In this document: positions 24,361 through 38,580 of the stretch, in pieces | Position numbering within the stretch: position 1 is the first letter of the stretch | How the letters are laid out: each line of letters begins with the position of its first letter | Assembly: GCA_905250025.1 (NCBI GenBank) | Contig: CAJNOJ010000003.1 | Coordinates: forward strand, 971,032-1,035,031 | DNA from: Adineta ricciae | Taxonomy: Eukaryota; Rotifera; Eurotatoria; Adinetida; Adinetidae | Direction of reading: 5' to 3' | Length of the DNA stretch: 64,000 nt | The notes under the pieces: generated by a model | The model's database searches: none | What the model saw: only the letters and a program-made list of their open reading frames with translations | What the model was told of the DNA's origin: nothing | Made by a program: the position numbers and the translations under genes

Positions 24361-24852
24361 ATGAATCAAGTAATTCGCTAAAAACTTTTCAGTAAAATAA
24401 ACGTCTTTCTACTATTCTAGTTCATTTCTTCGTCGAATACCAACTACTATTTGTTCACCGTATTTGTCATCACTTTTGTTTGCTTAAATCAGCATCAAAC
24501 ATCAGCTAATCGGTTGCCTAGCAAACCGGATTATCAACAAAATTCATTGGCCTATAATGATCTTTCCTATGAAGATTTAGGTGATAACGAATATCCAATG
24601 ATAACTAATACAAATAACATCTATCCAATTGATTATGAAGAATCCGTCTATTCCAATCCATGGTCGCAATTCTTCCACCAGCGTTATCAACCATCGATGA
24701 TTTTGCCATACTACTCCCCGAGCCTTAAATCAGGCTTAGCATTACGACGAGGCCGTCCCCGTTACGCTTCGTTTCCATATCCAAAACGTTCAATTCCTAT
24801 TGAACTTCAAAAAGCGCTTTTTGCTCATGGTATCGTAGGACGCCGACGTTAG
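24361..24852 (+). CDS. Neuropeptide-type precursor 2 (paralogue)
   Basis: Two exons, ATG-AAT-CAA (24361-24369) and 24421-24852, encode 146 residues; the 51-bp intron has a GTAATT donor and TATTCTAG acceptor. The N-terminus has a hydrophobic signal core (YYLFTVFVITFVCL). A Tyr/Asn/Asp-rich spacer is followed by basic sites (LRRGRPRY, YPKR), then SIPIELQKALFAHGIV, Gly and Arg-Arg-Arg-stop. The predicted product is an amidated 16-mer differing from that of precursor 1 at only the first and last positions, both conservative. The spacers barely align, while the peptide and its processing signals are kept. Eight of 17 codons from the first peptide residue to the amidation Gly differ silently, which points to purifying selection on the peptide. 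Confidence 0.82.
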
Positions 24853-25128
24853 GAAAAAATCCAGATTTTCTCGATTATTAACATTTGGGTTTTTTTCATT
24901 CGCCATAAATTCAATAAAAAGACTGCGCATTCATGAATCAGACAACATTTTGCTCACTCCGATTATATTTGCATAACCGCAAGTGAATTTACCCTATCGG
25001 TCGTTGTTCCATTTTCAAGATTATACGCATCATCTTGAACATCATGTATGTTCCTGACGTGAAATTCAATTCTTGCCATTAGTTAGTAGAATATGAGGCA
25101 GTATATAATAAGAGACTTGGTAATTTAC

Positions 25129-25690
25129 TATAAGTCACTTTTCTTTTCAAGAACAAATTTTGAAGCAGACATAAGCAAACAGAGTATCTCTCATATTGTA
25201 TAAATATGAGAACGTTATAAGTTATGCATGTATAAAAGACGAAAATGAAACGTTTGTTTATAATCTCGTGCAAGATTATTCCAACAACGAAGCATCCGTT
25301 TCTGGTGCGACTGTTCTTGTCGTTCATTAAAATATGACAATTATTCGTCACTCCTATGGCTTTGCGGATATTGAACAGCAGGCACATGTGACACCAAAAA
25401 CAAATATTTGAGAAGACAATCGAATTGGAGAATGATGTTTCCCAAACTACCGGAAGTTACAAAAGATGTGGTGATTCGTCATTTTTTTATTGATACATTT
25501 GGTCTGGTTGGTTAGCAATATGTTGTTTCATCTGATGCTCATGTTTTCGATATTCTTTCGACAGAGAATCTAACACACTTTTCATCGCCCAAATCGAAAT
25601 ATCGTTAAAGCAATAGTGACTACATCCTCCTGACACTATAAATGTACAAAGAGTACCTAGAAGAAATTTTGCGATACAAAAATATACCTC
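25129..25690 (+). pseudogene. Beta-lactamase-family pseudogene, copy of 27580-28770
   Basis: This stretch aligns with the 5' flank and first half of the intact gene downstream (25129 matches about 27459; 25258 onward matches 27673 onward). Compared with the intact copy, a deletion of about 85 bp removes the start codon and most of the signal peptide. In-frame stops occur at 25328-25330 (TAA for CAA) and 25409-25411 (TGA for CGA). A second deletion of about 90 bp removes the SVTK nucleophile motif. The YSN region is corrupted, and similarity fades near 25690. It therefore cannot encode an active hydrolase. Retention of promoter-proximal similarity shows that the duplication included upstream DNA. 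Confidence 0.88.
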
Positions 25691-26201
25691 AGAACACTAT
25701 TCCCATTGAATTTCATATAATGATCGACAACAACTACCCAGTATAAGATGATACTTCATTTCGATAATCTTCTGCCCTAATTTCTCTCTTCATCGTCTGT
25801 TCACCGAAGATCATCAGTAGGACGTCTTTTTGTCGAATGAAAAACTGAAAGCTTTTAAATTGGAATGGATACTGGGTGAGAACAAGTCAATATAGAAGCT
25901 GATTGCTTGTGGTAAGAAAGTCACTACTGAAGAGAGAAAGAACCGCTCTCGCGCCTTAATTTCCATGTCAAGCGGTTTTGAAATGCCAATCATAATTCGA
26001 TCTTTAATTTCATTTTTCCGCAACTGCCAATCATTTCTACAAGAATAAAGCATGCGGAAAAATAATCAAACGCGTTCGTTTCTTCGCGATAATTCTATTT
26101 TCGACGGTACGCCAGTATTCATTCATAAACAAACTTAACGATGACAAAAGATCATCATATTTGTTGACAACGTTAGATATGAACAAAGATTATATGCGGA
26201 T

Positions 26202-27196
26202 ATGCGTATAGATCATAGGTTATTCGCTTTCCAGCGGTCATCCATATTCAACATGGCTGACGCACCTGTTTACATTGTTAGTCTTTGCGATGAACTACTG
26301 CTCACTATCTACAATAGGCCGGATAACGTGAATGTATTGTATTCACTGATCGGTGTAAGTCGAAAAATTGATGAACTGGTTGGCGGCATAACTTTTACTC
26401 AGTATGTTGGCCCATCTCGAATTAATTTTAAAAAAAAGTCAATACTTGATCGATTTTGTCTCGACTTATTACCTAGAGTTCGGCACAACAATCAATCTCT
26501 TACTCTGAATGTATCATTAATAGATCATGTTTTTCGTATTGGATATTATTCGGAACTGCACAAACTTGCTCTTCTCAATGATCAGTGGTATGTGATTTGA
26601 GGTTTATGTTGATTTCCTTTTAGAAAACAATACCTGACCTAAAACGTTTCTCATTGGTTTCAATTCGTCTAGCTAATGAATATGACAGCCAAATGCGACA
26701 ATTAAGTAGAAGATATCACATTATCTCTTATTGTTGACGATCGAGATTTGTTGATTGATAGTACTCATTTGCCTAATGCTATTTTTGATGAAGTGTCACA
26801 TCTACAAGTATCTAATTTCGATGTTATCAGCGAAGATGTCACATTGTAGGAAGAAGTTTTGCCAGCTGTTAATCATAAAAAAAGGTACTCTCATTCAAAG
26901 GGGATTTGGTGTTCGATGTTATTTTGCCGATAATGAATATTCATAACGTCTGTGTCATATTTATTCGCTTCTATTTACTATAGATTGTATGCACGTACGT
27001 TCTCATAGATTTCATGATAGTTCATAATCTATACGCGGAGGATTTCATGCATCCATTTGCGTATGATTTCTTTGTAGTCACTGCGGAAGCTTTTCCATTA
27101 CTAAAGAAATTAACGATAGTTAATCGGTACAAGCAAGATAAACATGAAGTAACAACGGCAACCATTGTGTTTCTTCATCTTATGATTACAGTATAA
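26202..27196 (+). pseudogene. Broken F-box-like gene of bdelloid type
   Basis: The opening frame (from ATG 26202 or 26254) reads CDELLLTIYNRPDNVNVLYS and then LIGVSRKIDEL, an F-box-like start that I associate with a large family in bdelloid genomes. The frame ends at 26600. Similar leucine-rich sequence resumes in other frames (IPDLKRFSLVSIRL near 26640, LPNAIFDEVSHLQVSNFDV near 26770, PFAYDFFVVTAEAFPLLKKL near 27060), separated by stops and shifts that no GT-AG intron set repairs convincingly. It is called a pseudogene, but a poorly modelled short multi-exon gene cannot be excluded. It lies between the two beta-lactamase-family copies. Confidence 0.55.
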
Positions 27197-27579
27197 AAGA
27201 AAGTTCACTTAATTAGATATAAATGATATCTTTTGTTCTCGAAATATTTCCTTTTCGTTCAATTTCATTGTTTTATAAATAACAATGATCACTGATTGAT
27301 CTCAACGGTTGCTGTTCTAAAAAGAATTGGCTTTTTCCTACGAATGAGCAGAAATGGGCAAAGCAAAAGTGGCTTGACTTGGCCGTGCCCGACATCCACA
27401 ATCTCACCTTGAATGACGAAACCGTGTACAAAAGAGACTTTATGATCTCCCATAAATCACCTTTTCTTTCAAGGGCTAATCTTGAAGCAGACATAGACAA
27501 ACAAATCTCCTCTTATCTTGTGTTAATACGAAAACGAGACAATATCATTTGACACGACAATCATAAGAAAAAAATACGT

Positions 27580-28770
27580 ATGGAAGAGAAACATTTGCTT
27601 TTCTATGGACTCCTTTTAAGTTGTCTTCTGTCTATAAGCTATGCATATACGAGAAATGACAATGAACTATTTGTTGATAATCTCATGCAAGATTATTCCA
27701 ACGATGAAACGTATGTTCCTGGTGCGAGTGTTCTCGTCATTCATCAAAATGTGACGATTATTCGACGCTCCTATGGCTTTGCGAATATCGAAGCGCAAAC
27801 ATATGCGACTCCAAGAACAAATTTTCGATTAGCATCAGTGACAAAGCAGTTTACTGCTGCAGCAATACTATTACTCATACAGAATGATTATCAAGCAATC
27901 CAGCTAGACGATCGAATTCGAGAACGATGGTTTCCCGAATTACCCGAAGTAACAAAGGCTATGACAGTTCGCCATTTGCTTACTCATACATCTGGTTTGA
28001 TTGATTACGAAGATATTATTCCACCTGGTACTGATCCTAATTATCAACTATCCGATGCGGATGTTCTTAAAATCCTTTCGACGGAGAATCAGACATATTT
28101 CTCACCACCTGGCTCGAAGTATCTTTACAGCAATAGCGGTTACACCCTATTGGCACTTATTGTAGAACGAGTATCAGGAAAAACTTTTGCAAGCTTCCTC
28201 AAAGAACATATCTTTCTACCGTTAGGAATGAATGAAACGGTAGCCTATGAAAAAGATGTATCCACTGTGTCTAATCGAGCTTTTGGTTATAGTTACCGCA
28301 ATCAACTATGGACTCGAACAGATCAAAGTCAGACAAGTGCTGTTCTTGGTGATGGTGGAATTTATTCATCAATTAATGATTTGGAAAAATGGGATGTTGC
28401 ACTGTACGATAATCGCCTACTGAACAGCGAATATTTACACTTGGCGTTGACAGCAGCAGTACGAACAGATGACCCCGGAACTCAGTATGCGATGGGCTGG
28501 CGTGTAAGTGGAGACATGATATGGCATTCAGGAGAAACCACTGGCTTTCGTAATGTTATTCTACGTTTTCCTAAACAGTACCTCACTGTTGTCATTTTAA
28601 CGAATCGAAATTCTCCTGCACCTTATCAGAGTGCGTTGGTTATTGCTCACCGTATGATGTCTATTATGAATGGTTGCAAACATTCGAACTCAATCTCGTT
28701 AAATTACTCGATAAAACTTTTGGTCTCGTGGACTGTTATGTGTTTATTTTATTGTAATCGACTTCTTTGA
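27580..28770 (+). CDS. Secreted beta-lactamase-family serine hydrolase, intronless
   Basis: A single 396-codon frame in the class C beta-lactamase / penicillin-binding-protein fold. Motifs in order: signal peptide (LLFYGLLLSCLLSISYA), SVTK (residues about 87-90, nucleophile Ser and general-base Lys), YSN (about 186-188) and HSGE (about 310) in the KTG/HxG position. HLLTHTSGL is a further family signature. The C-terminal 25 residues are hydrophobic (LLVSWTVMCLFYC) and suggest a GPI signal or membrane anchor. Animal relatives such as LACTB exist, but the signal peptide, the absence of introns and the bacterial-like motif spacing suggest horizontal acquisition (inference). Its substrate is unknown; family members include peptidases and esterases as well as beta-lactamases. 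A decayed copy lies 2 kb upstream. Confidence 0.88.
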   Translation: MEEKHLLFYGLLLSCLLSISYAYTRNDNELFVDNLMQDYSNDETYVPGASVLVIHQNVTIIRRSYGFANIEAQTYATPRTNFRLASVTKQFTAAAILLLIQNDYQAIQLDDRIRERWFPELPEVTKAMTVRHLLTHTSGLIDYEDIIPPGTDPNYQLSDADVLKILSTENQTYFSPPGSKYLYSNSGYTLLALIVERVSGKTFASFLKEHIFLPLGMNETVAYEKDVSTVSNRAFGYSYRNQLWTRTDQSQTSAVLGDGGIYSSINDLEKWDVALYDNRLLNSEYLHLALTAAVRTDDPGTQYAMGWRVSGDMIWHSGETTGFRNVILRFPKQYLTVVILTNRNSPAPYQSALVIAHRMMSIMNGCKHSNSISLNYSIKLLVSWTVMCLFYCNRLL

Positions 28771-29264
28771 TTGGAAATGTTCGACTTTGGTGAAAAATAA
28801 ATATGAAAAATATCCGATTCCATAAAGTTACACTCATAGCAAATGCTTATGAAATCATCCATCATCATTGAGAGGCATGTCTATGTTATTGCGTAATAAA
28901 TAAGAAAGTCAGTTGAATTTCGTCATTCCAATGGACAATTACAACAATCAGCGCATACAAATGTTACCTTTAATACGTTTTCTGATATAAATCTGTTTTA
29001 CAGCTCACCTAACATGTAGCGAGAATGCAATTATTTTTTATGCAGATGTCGTCGCCTTCCAAAGATCACTCACATCAGTTACTGACTCATCTAAAGTCTA
29101 CATATGATTTGATTTGTTGTTCTCCTCTGTTTCCTTCCAACCTATCCTATCAACTTTCGTTTATTGTAGCATCTAAAGCAATTTGACTCATATAAAACGA
29201 ATTGTGTGGCAATTACCGTGCGTGAACTGATTCATTTCGATATTATCATCTGAAATCTCCCAAC
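28771..29264. other. Intergenic, about 0.5 kb
   Basis: Between the hydrolase stop and the ARIH1-like start. An AATAAATATGAAAAATA stretch just after the stop (about 28795) is a likely polyadenylation region. No coding potential was seen. Confidence 0.5.
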
Positions 29265-30972
29265 ATGCGTAGACATGTTTCCCCAATGACCATTTTAACC
29301 AATGAACAAGCAATCTACTATTTATTATCTGAGAAAGATATTTTAAAAGAAATCCAAAAAATAAATCGAGATGTTAGCGAAATACTCGGTTTACAATCAA
29401 CGACACTAGTGCGTTTACTACTAAGTCATTTCCATTGGGATCAAGATCTATTGACTGGTTAGATGACTTTTTCTAGATAACATACGAAATTTTTGCATAA
29501 TTTGATTGTAGACCGCTATTGGGACGATCCGGATCGATTATTTCTTAAAGCAAAACTGCCTAATCCTAATTCTTCACCAATAGACTTGACTCCTGCATCA
29601 CCCGCGCCAAGTGATGGATCGGATCCTAATCTTGTCACGTGTAAAACGTAGGAATCAATGATCTTCAACAAGTTCAATGATTTGTCTCGTTCTCTTTAGT
29701 TGTTACTCAGACAAACCTCCGAACGAGTTTTACTCTTTAGCATGTAATCATAAGCATTGTTTACCATGTTGGCGGCTATATCTTCAGTCATGTTTGGCAA
29801 ATATTACGAATGTCAAGAAAATTTCGTGTCCATCGAATTGTAATCAAATTGTTGATGATGAAGAAGCTTTGAGATTATTGAAACATGACGAACGACTAAC
29901 AAAACGTTATGAACAAGTTATGATCAATTCGTATGTCGATACCAATCGCTTAACGAAATGGTGTCCCGGTAATTCCTGTTCGACTCTAGTCAGAATCAAT
30001 TCTCACTTGACAGATTGTGCGCAAATGATCTCATGCGATGTGTGTAAAACAACATTTTGTTTTCATTGCTCAAAGCAATGGCATGATCCAATTCAATGCA
30101 GTTTGTTAGTTAAATGGGAGAAGAAAAATCGAGATGAATCAATGACCAGTGAATGGCTGATCGCAAGTAATTAAATCTGTCCGTTAAGATAGAAGTCCAG
30201 AATAAACTTGATTTTGTTTTAGATACTAAAGAATGTCCAAATTGTCATGCAAGTATTGAGAAGAACGGTGGTTGTAACCATATGAGTACATCATTTTCTC
30301 ACTATTATCAAAACGATAAAACTCTTCTTCTTCTATAGCTTGTCGAAAGCCAGGATGTGCTCATGAATTCTGCTGGATATGTTTTGGTATGTATACACTC
30401 ACCGAAAAGTGTCTCCCTTCTTTCTAATATCAGTTCATTTGCTAGGTCCTTGGAAAGATCATGCCACACGCCAATGTAATGTCTTTCGAGAAGATGGCGT
30501 CAATAGCAATCAATTATCAGCTCGCGAAAATCTAGCCCGGTACATGCATTATTTCACTCGTTATCAAGCACACAATCAATCGCTCGAATTAGAGACAAAT
30601 CATTCTAATCAAGTTGAACAACGCATCCAAGAAATGCAAGCGGAATCGAAAACGTTCACCGAGCAACAAGCAACATACAAAGCATTTGATGTTCTTCAAC
30701 AATGCCGTCGAACATTGAAATATACATATGCATTTGCATATTATTTGTATCGAAACAATCAAGCCGAAGTTTTCGAACAAAATCAGGCTGATCTAGAACG
30801 AGCAACCGAAGCCTTGTCCGGTTTCTTAGAGGCCGAAATCGATGCGGAGAAGAATATCTCCATTCAATTAATGGATAAAACTCGATATTGTGATCAACGA
30901 AGAAAAATCCTCATTGATCACTGTAAAGAAGGATACTCCGAGCATTACTGGGCTGGCTTGGATGCTTATTGA
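29265..30972 (+). CDS. ARIH1: Ariadne-type RBR E3 ubiquitin ligase (ARIH1-like)
   Basis: Six exons encode about 475 residues. Order: UBA-like region (LVRLLLSHFHWDQDLL), a Pro/Ser-rich linker, and RING1 starting CKTCYSDKPP and continuing CNHKHCLPCW. The first Cys pair is completed across the intron ending at 29699. The IBR follows (KWCPGNSCSTLV ... CDVCKTTFCFHCSKQWHDP), then RING2 (CPNCHASIEKNGGCNHM ... CRKPGCAHEFCWICF) and the Ariadne helical domain (RYMHYFTRYQAHNQSLELE to the stop). The Cys in NGGCNHM is the catalytic residue that accepts ubiquitin in ARIH1. The sequence around INSYVDTNRLTKWCP favours ARIH1 over ARIH2. In other animals ARIH1 works with neddylated cullin-RING ligases. The start is the first ATG at 29265. 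COX19 begins 189 bp after the stop on the same strand. Confidence 0.92.
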
Positions 30973-31161
30973 CGAATCAAAATAACAAATCATACTCGAT
31001 TTGTTTTCTTTTTCTTATTCCGCAGAATGTTTTCACTCAAAATTGCTTTACATTTTCGAACTGTGATGAGAAGACAAACCCGAAGTCTAGTTTTTTTTTC
31101 CAAATCGAAGAATAAACAATATCTTGCGTGTATATGTACACTTTATTTTTTTTTATTCAAG

Positions 31162-31543
31162 ATGACAAGTTACACACTAGGACAGAAATATATTTCACCA
31201 ACGAAACCAGAACGTGGCGTTTTTCCTTTGGATCATGAAGGTAAACAAGTCCTCTGGAATTCTTGCTATCAGGAAATTGAATATCTCATTTTGAAAGCTG
31301 TTTAGGTGAATGTAAAGAAACCATGTTGAAATATATGTTGTGTTTATCGCGTAATGATAACAAACCCAGTTTATGTCAAGCAGAATCCAAAGATTATTTT
31401 CAATGTCGAATGGATCGGTAAACAAAGAAAAATCTTCCTAGTTCTTTGTAGCCATCAATGTTCATATCTTGTTTAGAAATCTGATGAAAAAACACGAATG
31501 GGAAGATTTAGGATATTCCAACGAACAACAACGAAAGACTTAA
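31162..31543 (+). CDS. COX19: Cytochrome c oxidase assembly factor COX19
   Basis: Three exons (31162-31240, 31306-31417, 31477-31543) give 85 residues. The N-terminal KPERGVFPLDHEGECK matches the conserved COX19 start. The CHCH fold is complete, with twin CX9C motifs CKETMLKYMLC and CQAESKDYFQC. QCRMDRNLMKKHEWEDLGY follows as in other COX19 proteins. COX19 is an intermembrane-space protein acting with COX11 in copper delivery to cytochrome oxidase. Both introns have clean GT-AG sites, and the start ATG is in the conserved position. The short gap to the upstream ARIH1-like gene could mean shared transcription, but that is not shown. Confidence 0.93.
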
Positions 31544-31864
31544 TTGATGTTTCTTGTTTGTTTGTTTTTTCTTACTAAATAGATAGTAGTCTAAACTAAG
31601 CGATTGATTCCATTGCGCCGAATTATTTATCCATATCCTATGTATATATTTATTTATTATGAACTAGAGTACATCAGATTAAAGTAATTTTGCTTGTTTG
31701 ACAAAAAAGGGAAGAAACAATGAGAATAGTCCACACATATATAGAATAAATTAAAACGTAAACGTCGCTAGCAAGATAAAGATGAGAATACATTGTAGAA
31801 GATTTTCATTTCATACAAAAAAAAAATAGAAATTTTCTCTGTGTTCGCATTTGAAGACCACCCC
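31544..31864. other. Convergent 3' intergenic region
   Basis: Between the stop codons of COX19 (plus) and RAD54L (minus). AT-rich, with AATAAA-like stretches near 31745 and a poly-A run near 31820; probably holds both 3' UTRs. No gene seen. Confidence 0.5.
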
Positions 31865-35218
<3,354 letters not shown>

Positions 35219-35453
35219 TCTTTTCACGAATAATGAAATGATCGAACTGATGACTTAGGACAAAGAAAGTACCGCTTGTCCGTTATAACGAGAACATTAA
35301 TGACATCTATGCATGTTTTTCTCTTGATTGGTTGTCAATAGAAATGTTTTTATGTCCTGTCTACACCTCGAGATTTTTTTCTTATCATCGTTGACGAAAC
35401 ATTTCTTTGATAAAACTATAGATATTTTTCTCAAAATTTTCTTCTTTAGAGAG
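35219..35453. promoter_or_regulatory. Short divergent promoter region, RAD54L / TBC1D12-14
   Basis: Only 235 bp separate the two divergent start codons, so the promoters must be adjacent or shared. No TATA box was recognised. The right edge holds a poly-pyrimidine acceptor directly before the TBC start codon. Confidence 0.5.
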
Positions 35454-38107
35454 ATGACATCCACAACATTGGGATATCGATCTCATTCAAGTGAACGTCT
35501 GCCATCGACGAAAAAAACCCTTCCATCAATTCGTTCTTCACAATCCGCATGTGCGATTGATATTAAATCTATAGCATCATCGTCGTCGTCGACATCAACA
35601 TCATCATCTTATTCCCTAGATAATGAAACTACAAACGAAAAAATCATATCGTCAGCTTTGTCCTCCTGTCCACCGAATTCCGAATATTTCCGTAAATCAA
35701 ACTCGTTAGATTCTGGTTACAAAACGTTGAGTGCTGCTAGTCATGGAACATCACACACCGATCCGATCGATGAAGAAAATGAACATCATCATAGTTTTCT
35801 TCAAATCGCGTCTTCACCATCATCATGCTCATCTTCATCATATACCGTATCGAATTCTAATCCGAATCAAAAACTGCATTCGAAAATTGAGTTCGTTGTC
35901 GATGATGAAGATGATGTCGACGACAAACTTCCAAGATTATCACGAAAAAATTCCAAGTCCAACACTGATGGTAAACGATCTGCTTCCTATGTATCTGAAC
36001 TTCATTTTTCGTCTCTTTCAAGGCTTATCAGCAGGTGGTGGCGAACGTCGGTCACGTAAAAACAGTCTTTCGAACTATTCCGTCTCAAATTATAGCGTGC
36101 TTTTGAATGAGTTTTGTTGTGCATCGTCGGATAAGATTGACCAAACGGCAGATGTTGATAAGAGTTATAAAAGAAAAGGTGGTTTTGCCAACACAGTCGC
36201 CACGTTTTTCTCCTCGAAAAAGAAAGAAGATGAACAACCGCCAGCAGTAACACCAACACGAAAAGTCTTTCGATCGAGAAGTGCTTCTGAAGCATCGCTG
36301 GAACGAACGGCTACGATGTAAGTTATATCTTAATAGTCTTCTCTTCTTTCATATCAAATATTCGAAAGAGATAAGAAAGGAAAATCTTTACACCTTTTCT
36401 TATGCTTTGTATTATCGTGAAATTGAGGAAGCTACGTTTGCAAACAGATCAATATTACTCATTCTTATCATGTGATCATGGGAAATCGAATGATTTACCT
36501 TTGTGTTTGATTATTTCATATAATTGTTTGTCGTTCTAGTCAAGAATCAACTGACACAACGCGAACACACACTATTGAAACGGTCGACGATCGTACAACC
36601 AGCGAGGCAACGTCGCATAATCTACCAACTACAACAACTTACGCGGTTCCATCAAAGACAGGAAAGATTTCTACACAATCTCTTCTAACAACATCGTCAT
36701 CATCGACAACTATTACTAACAATAATCATCATTCAGCATCTTCGAGTTGGCTATCTCGTCTTTCAAATCGATTCAATTCATCGACGTCATCTATGAAAGT
36801 AGCAGCGAAATCAAGTAGTACTGGTTTAATCTTTGAAAATCGTCCGACGAATTTACCACCTAAGTCCAATGAAGAAACTCTTAAACACCAAGTTGAATAT
36901 CAAAAAATGTGCTTCGAAGCTAAACGTGCTGAACAGTTATTCAACGAAAAAGAACAACAACGTCAACGGCTCAAACTAAAACGCGAAGAATTCGTTTCGA
37001 AATCGTTGAAGATCTGGACACAAGAGATTTTACCCTATTGGGACAAACACGGAAGTATATACAACTGTTCAGATGCTGCATTAAACGCCAAAGCTCGCAA
37101 GTTATGGTGGCACGGTTTACCACCACGTATGAAAAGAAAGCAACGTAATAAACGTATCTATTTTCGTTGGTTTAGGCGTACGAGGAAAAGTGTGGAAGAT
37201 GGCTATTGGAAATGAACTTGGCATAACATATGAGTTGTTTAGTCAACTTCAACAAATGGCCAAGGAGAAGCTTGAAGAGACGCGACAAGTAATTGGAATA
37301 TCTTCGAGTAAAACATTATTATTTGATTTTTCTAGGCCGAGGATGCTCGAAGTAATCATTCAGCATCTCCTCAATTACCAACGACGGTGTCACATTCAAC
37401 AGAAACGACGAGTTCCTATTTTGAACTGATCCAACTGGATGTCTCACGAACATTTCCTCAGCTCGGTCTTTTTCAACAAAATGGTCCTTATCACGGTCAG
37501 TAAAACGTGCCGTACACCAGCCAATTCGAGCTTCCACTTCTATTTAGAATATCTTGAATTATTGCTTTGTATATATGTATATTTTTGTCCTGAAATCGGA
37601 TACGTTCAAGGCCAAGCATTTCTCGCCGCAATGTTTCTACTAAATCTTGATCTCTACGACTCGTTTATTTGCTTTTCAAATCTAATGCATCGTTCTTATT
37701 TTCAAACATTCTATCGATTTAATAACATGGAGAAGTATTTGGAATTATTCAATCAATTATTGAACTTCCATTTACCTAAACTAAGTGCACATTTCATTGA
37801 GATGTCAATCGAACCGAATTGTTTTGCATTGGACTGGTTTTTTACAATCTATTCGAAATCTTTACCACTGGATGTCGTCTCACGTATTTGGGATATGTTT
37901 TTTCGCGATGGTGATGCATTTATTTTTCGTACGGCTATCGCCATCTTATCTCTCTACGAAGAACGGCTCTGTCAATTAGATACATTTCATTGTTTACAAT
38001 TTTTAACGCGTTTACCTGATGATTTGAATGTGACGTCATTATTCAAAGCAATTGATAAAATCAATTTCGATCACACAAGTTGTGAATTATTTTATCTGAT
38101 TGCTTGA
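35454..38107 (+). CDS. TBC1D14: TBC domain Rab GAP of the TBC1D12/TBC1D14 group
   Basis: Six exons encode about 740 residues. The first half is low-complexity Ser/Thr/Asn-rich with phospho-site-like RSxS patches. A Lys/Glu coiled coil (about 36850-37000) leads into KSLKIWTQEILPYWD and the TBC domain: [20 protein letters not shown] (across an intron), ELIQLDVSRTFPQL, PEIGYVQGQAF and CFALDWFFTIYSKSLPLDVVSRIWDMFFRDGDAF. The catalytic Arg (LDVSRTFP, IxxDxxR-like) and Gln (YVQG) fingers are both present, so GAP activity is expected. TBC1D14 and TBC1D12 regulate Rab11-positive recycling endosomes and autophagy. An acceptor-like TTCTTCTTTAG lies four bases before ATG 35454. A 235-bp region separates it from the divergent RAD54L start. 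Confidence 0.9.
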
Positions 38108-38580
38108 TTTTTCTATTTCTTGCTCAGATAGAACAAAAGAGAGAAAATACCATGCAATAGAGAGAAAATTCATCGTTCTATTTGATTTCTTTTTTGTCTT
38201 TGTGCACGATCAAATGTTTATTTCTACTCTAGTCTTCTTTTTGCACAAATGTGTTCGCATTTACAAACATCACTCACAACGTTTTCTTGTTTTTTTTGTG
38301 AAAAAATTTTCTTCTCTCACGTACGCACGCTCATATTTGATTATTCGTTTTTCCTGCTTCTTCTTTGATGTGATATGATTCTGTTTGTCTCTCTGTCTTC
38401 TATTTTTTATTAAAATATTCACTTGTCCATTGCGCTAATCATTGTACAATTGTTATTTTAGAATGAAATAAATAATTTCAAAGAAAACGAGATGATTGAA
38501 ATATCGAAGTGAAGAGAAAATGAATGAATGAATGAATGATTCGAATTCTTAATTATAGGATTTGTTCTTATTCCAAACAA
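38108..38580. other. Intergenic with T-rich 3' UTR and short tandem repeat
   Basis: A T-rich stretch after the TBC stop, an AATAAATAATTT polyadenylation region near 38467 and the (GAAT)n run at 38519-38538. The remainder holds the 5' flank of the M16 gene. Confidence 0.5.
38519..38538. repeat. (GAAT)n microsatellite
   Basis: Five near-perfect tetranucleotide units lie immediately 5' of the M16 protease gene. Confidence 0.75.
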
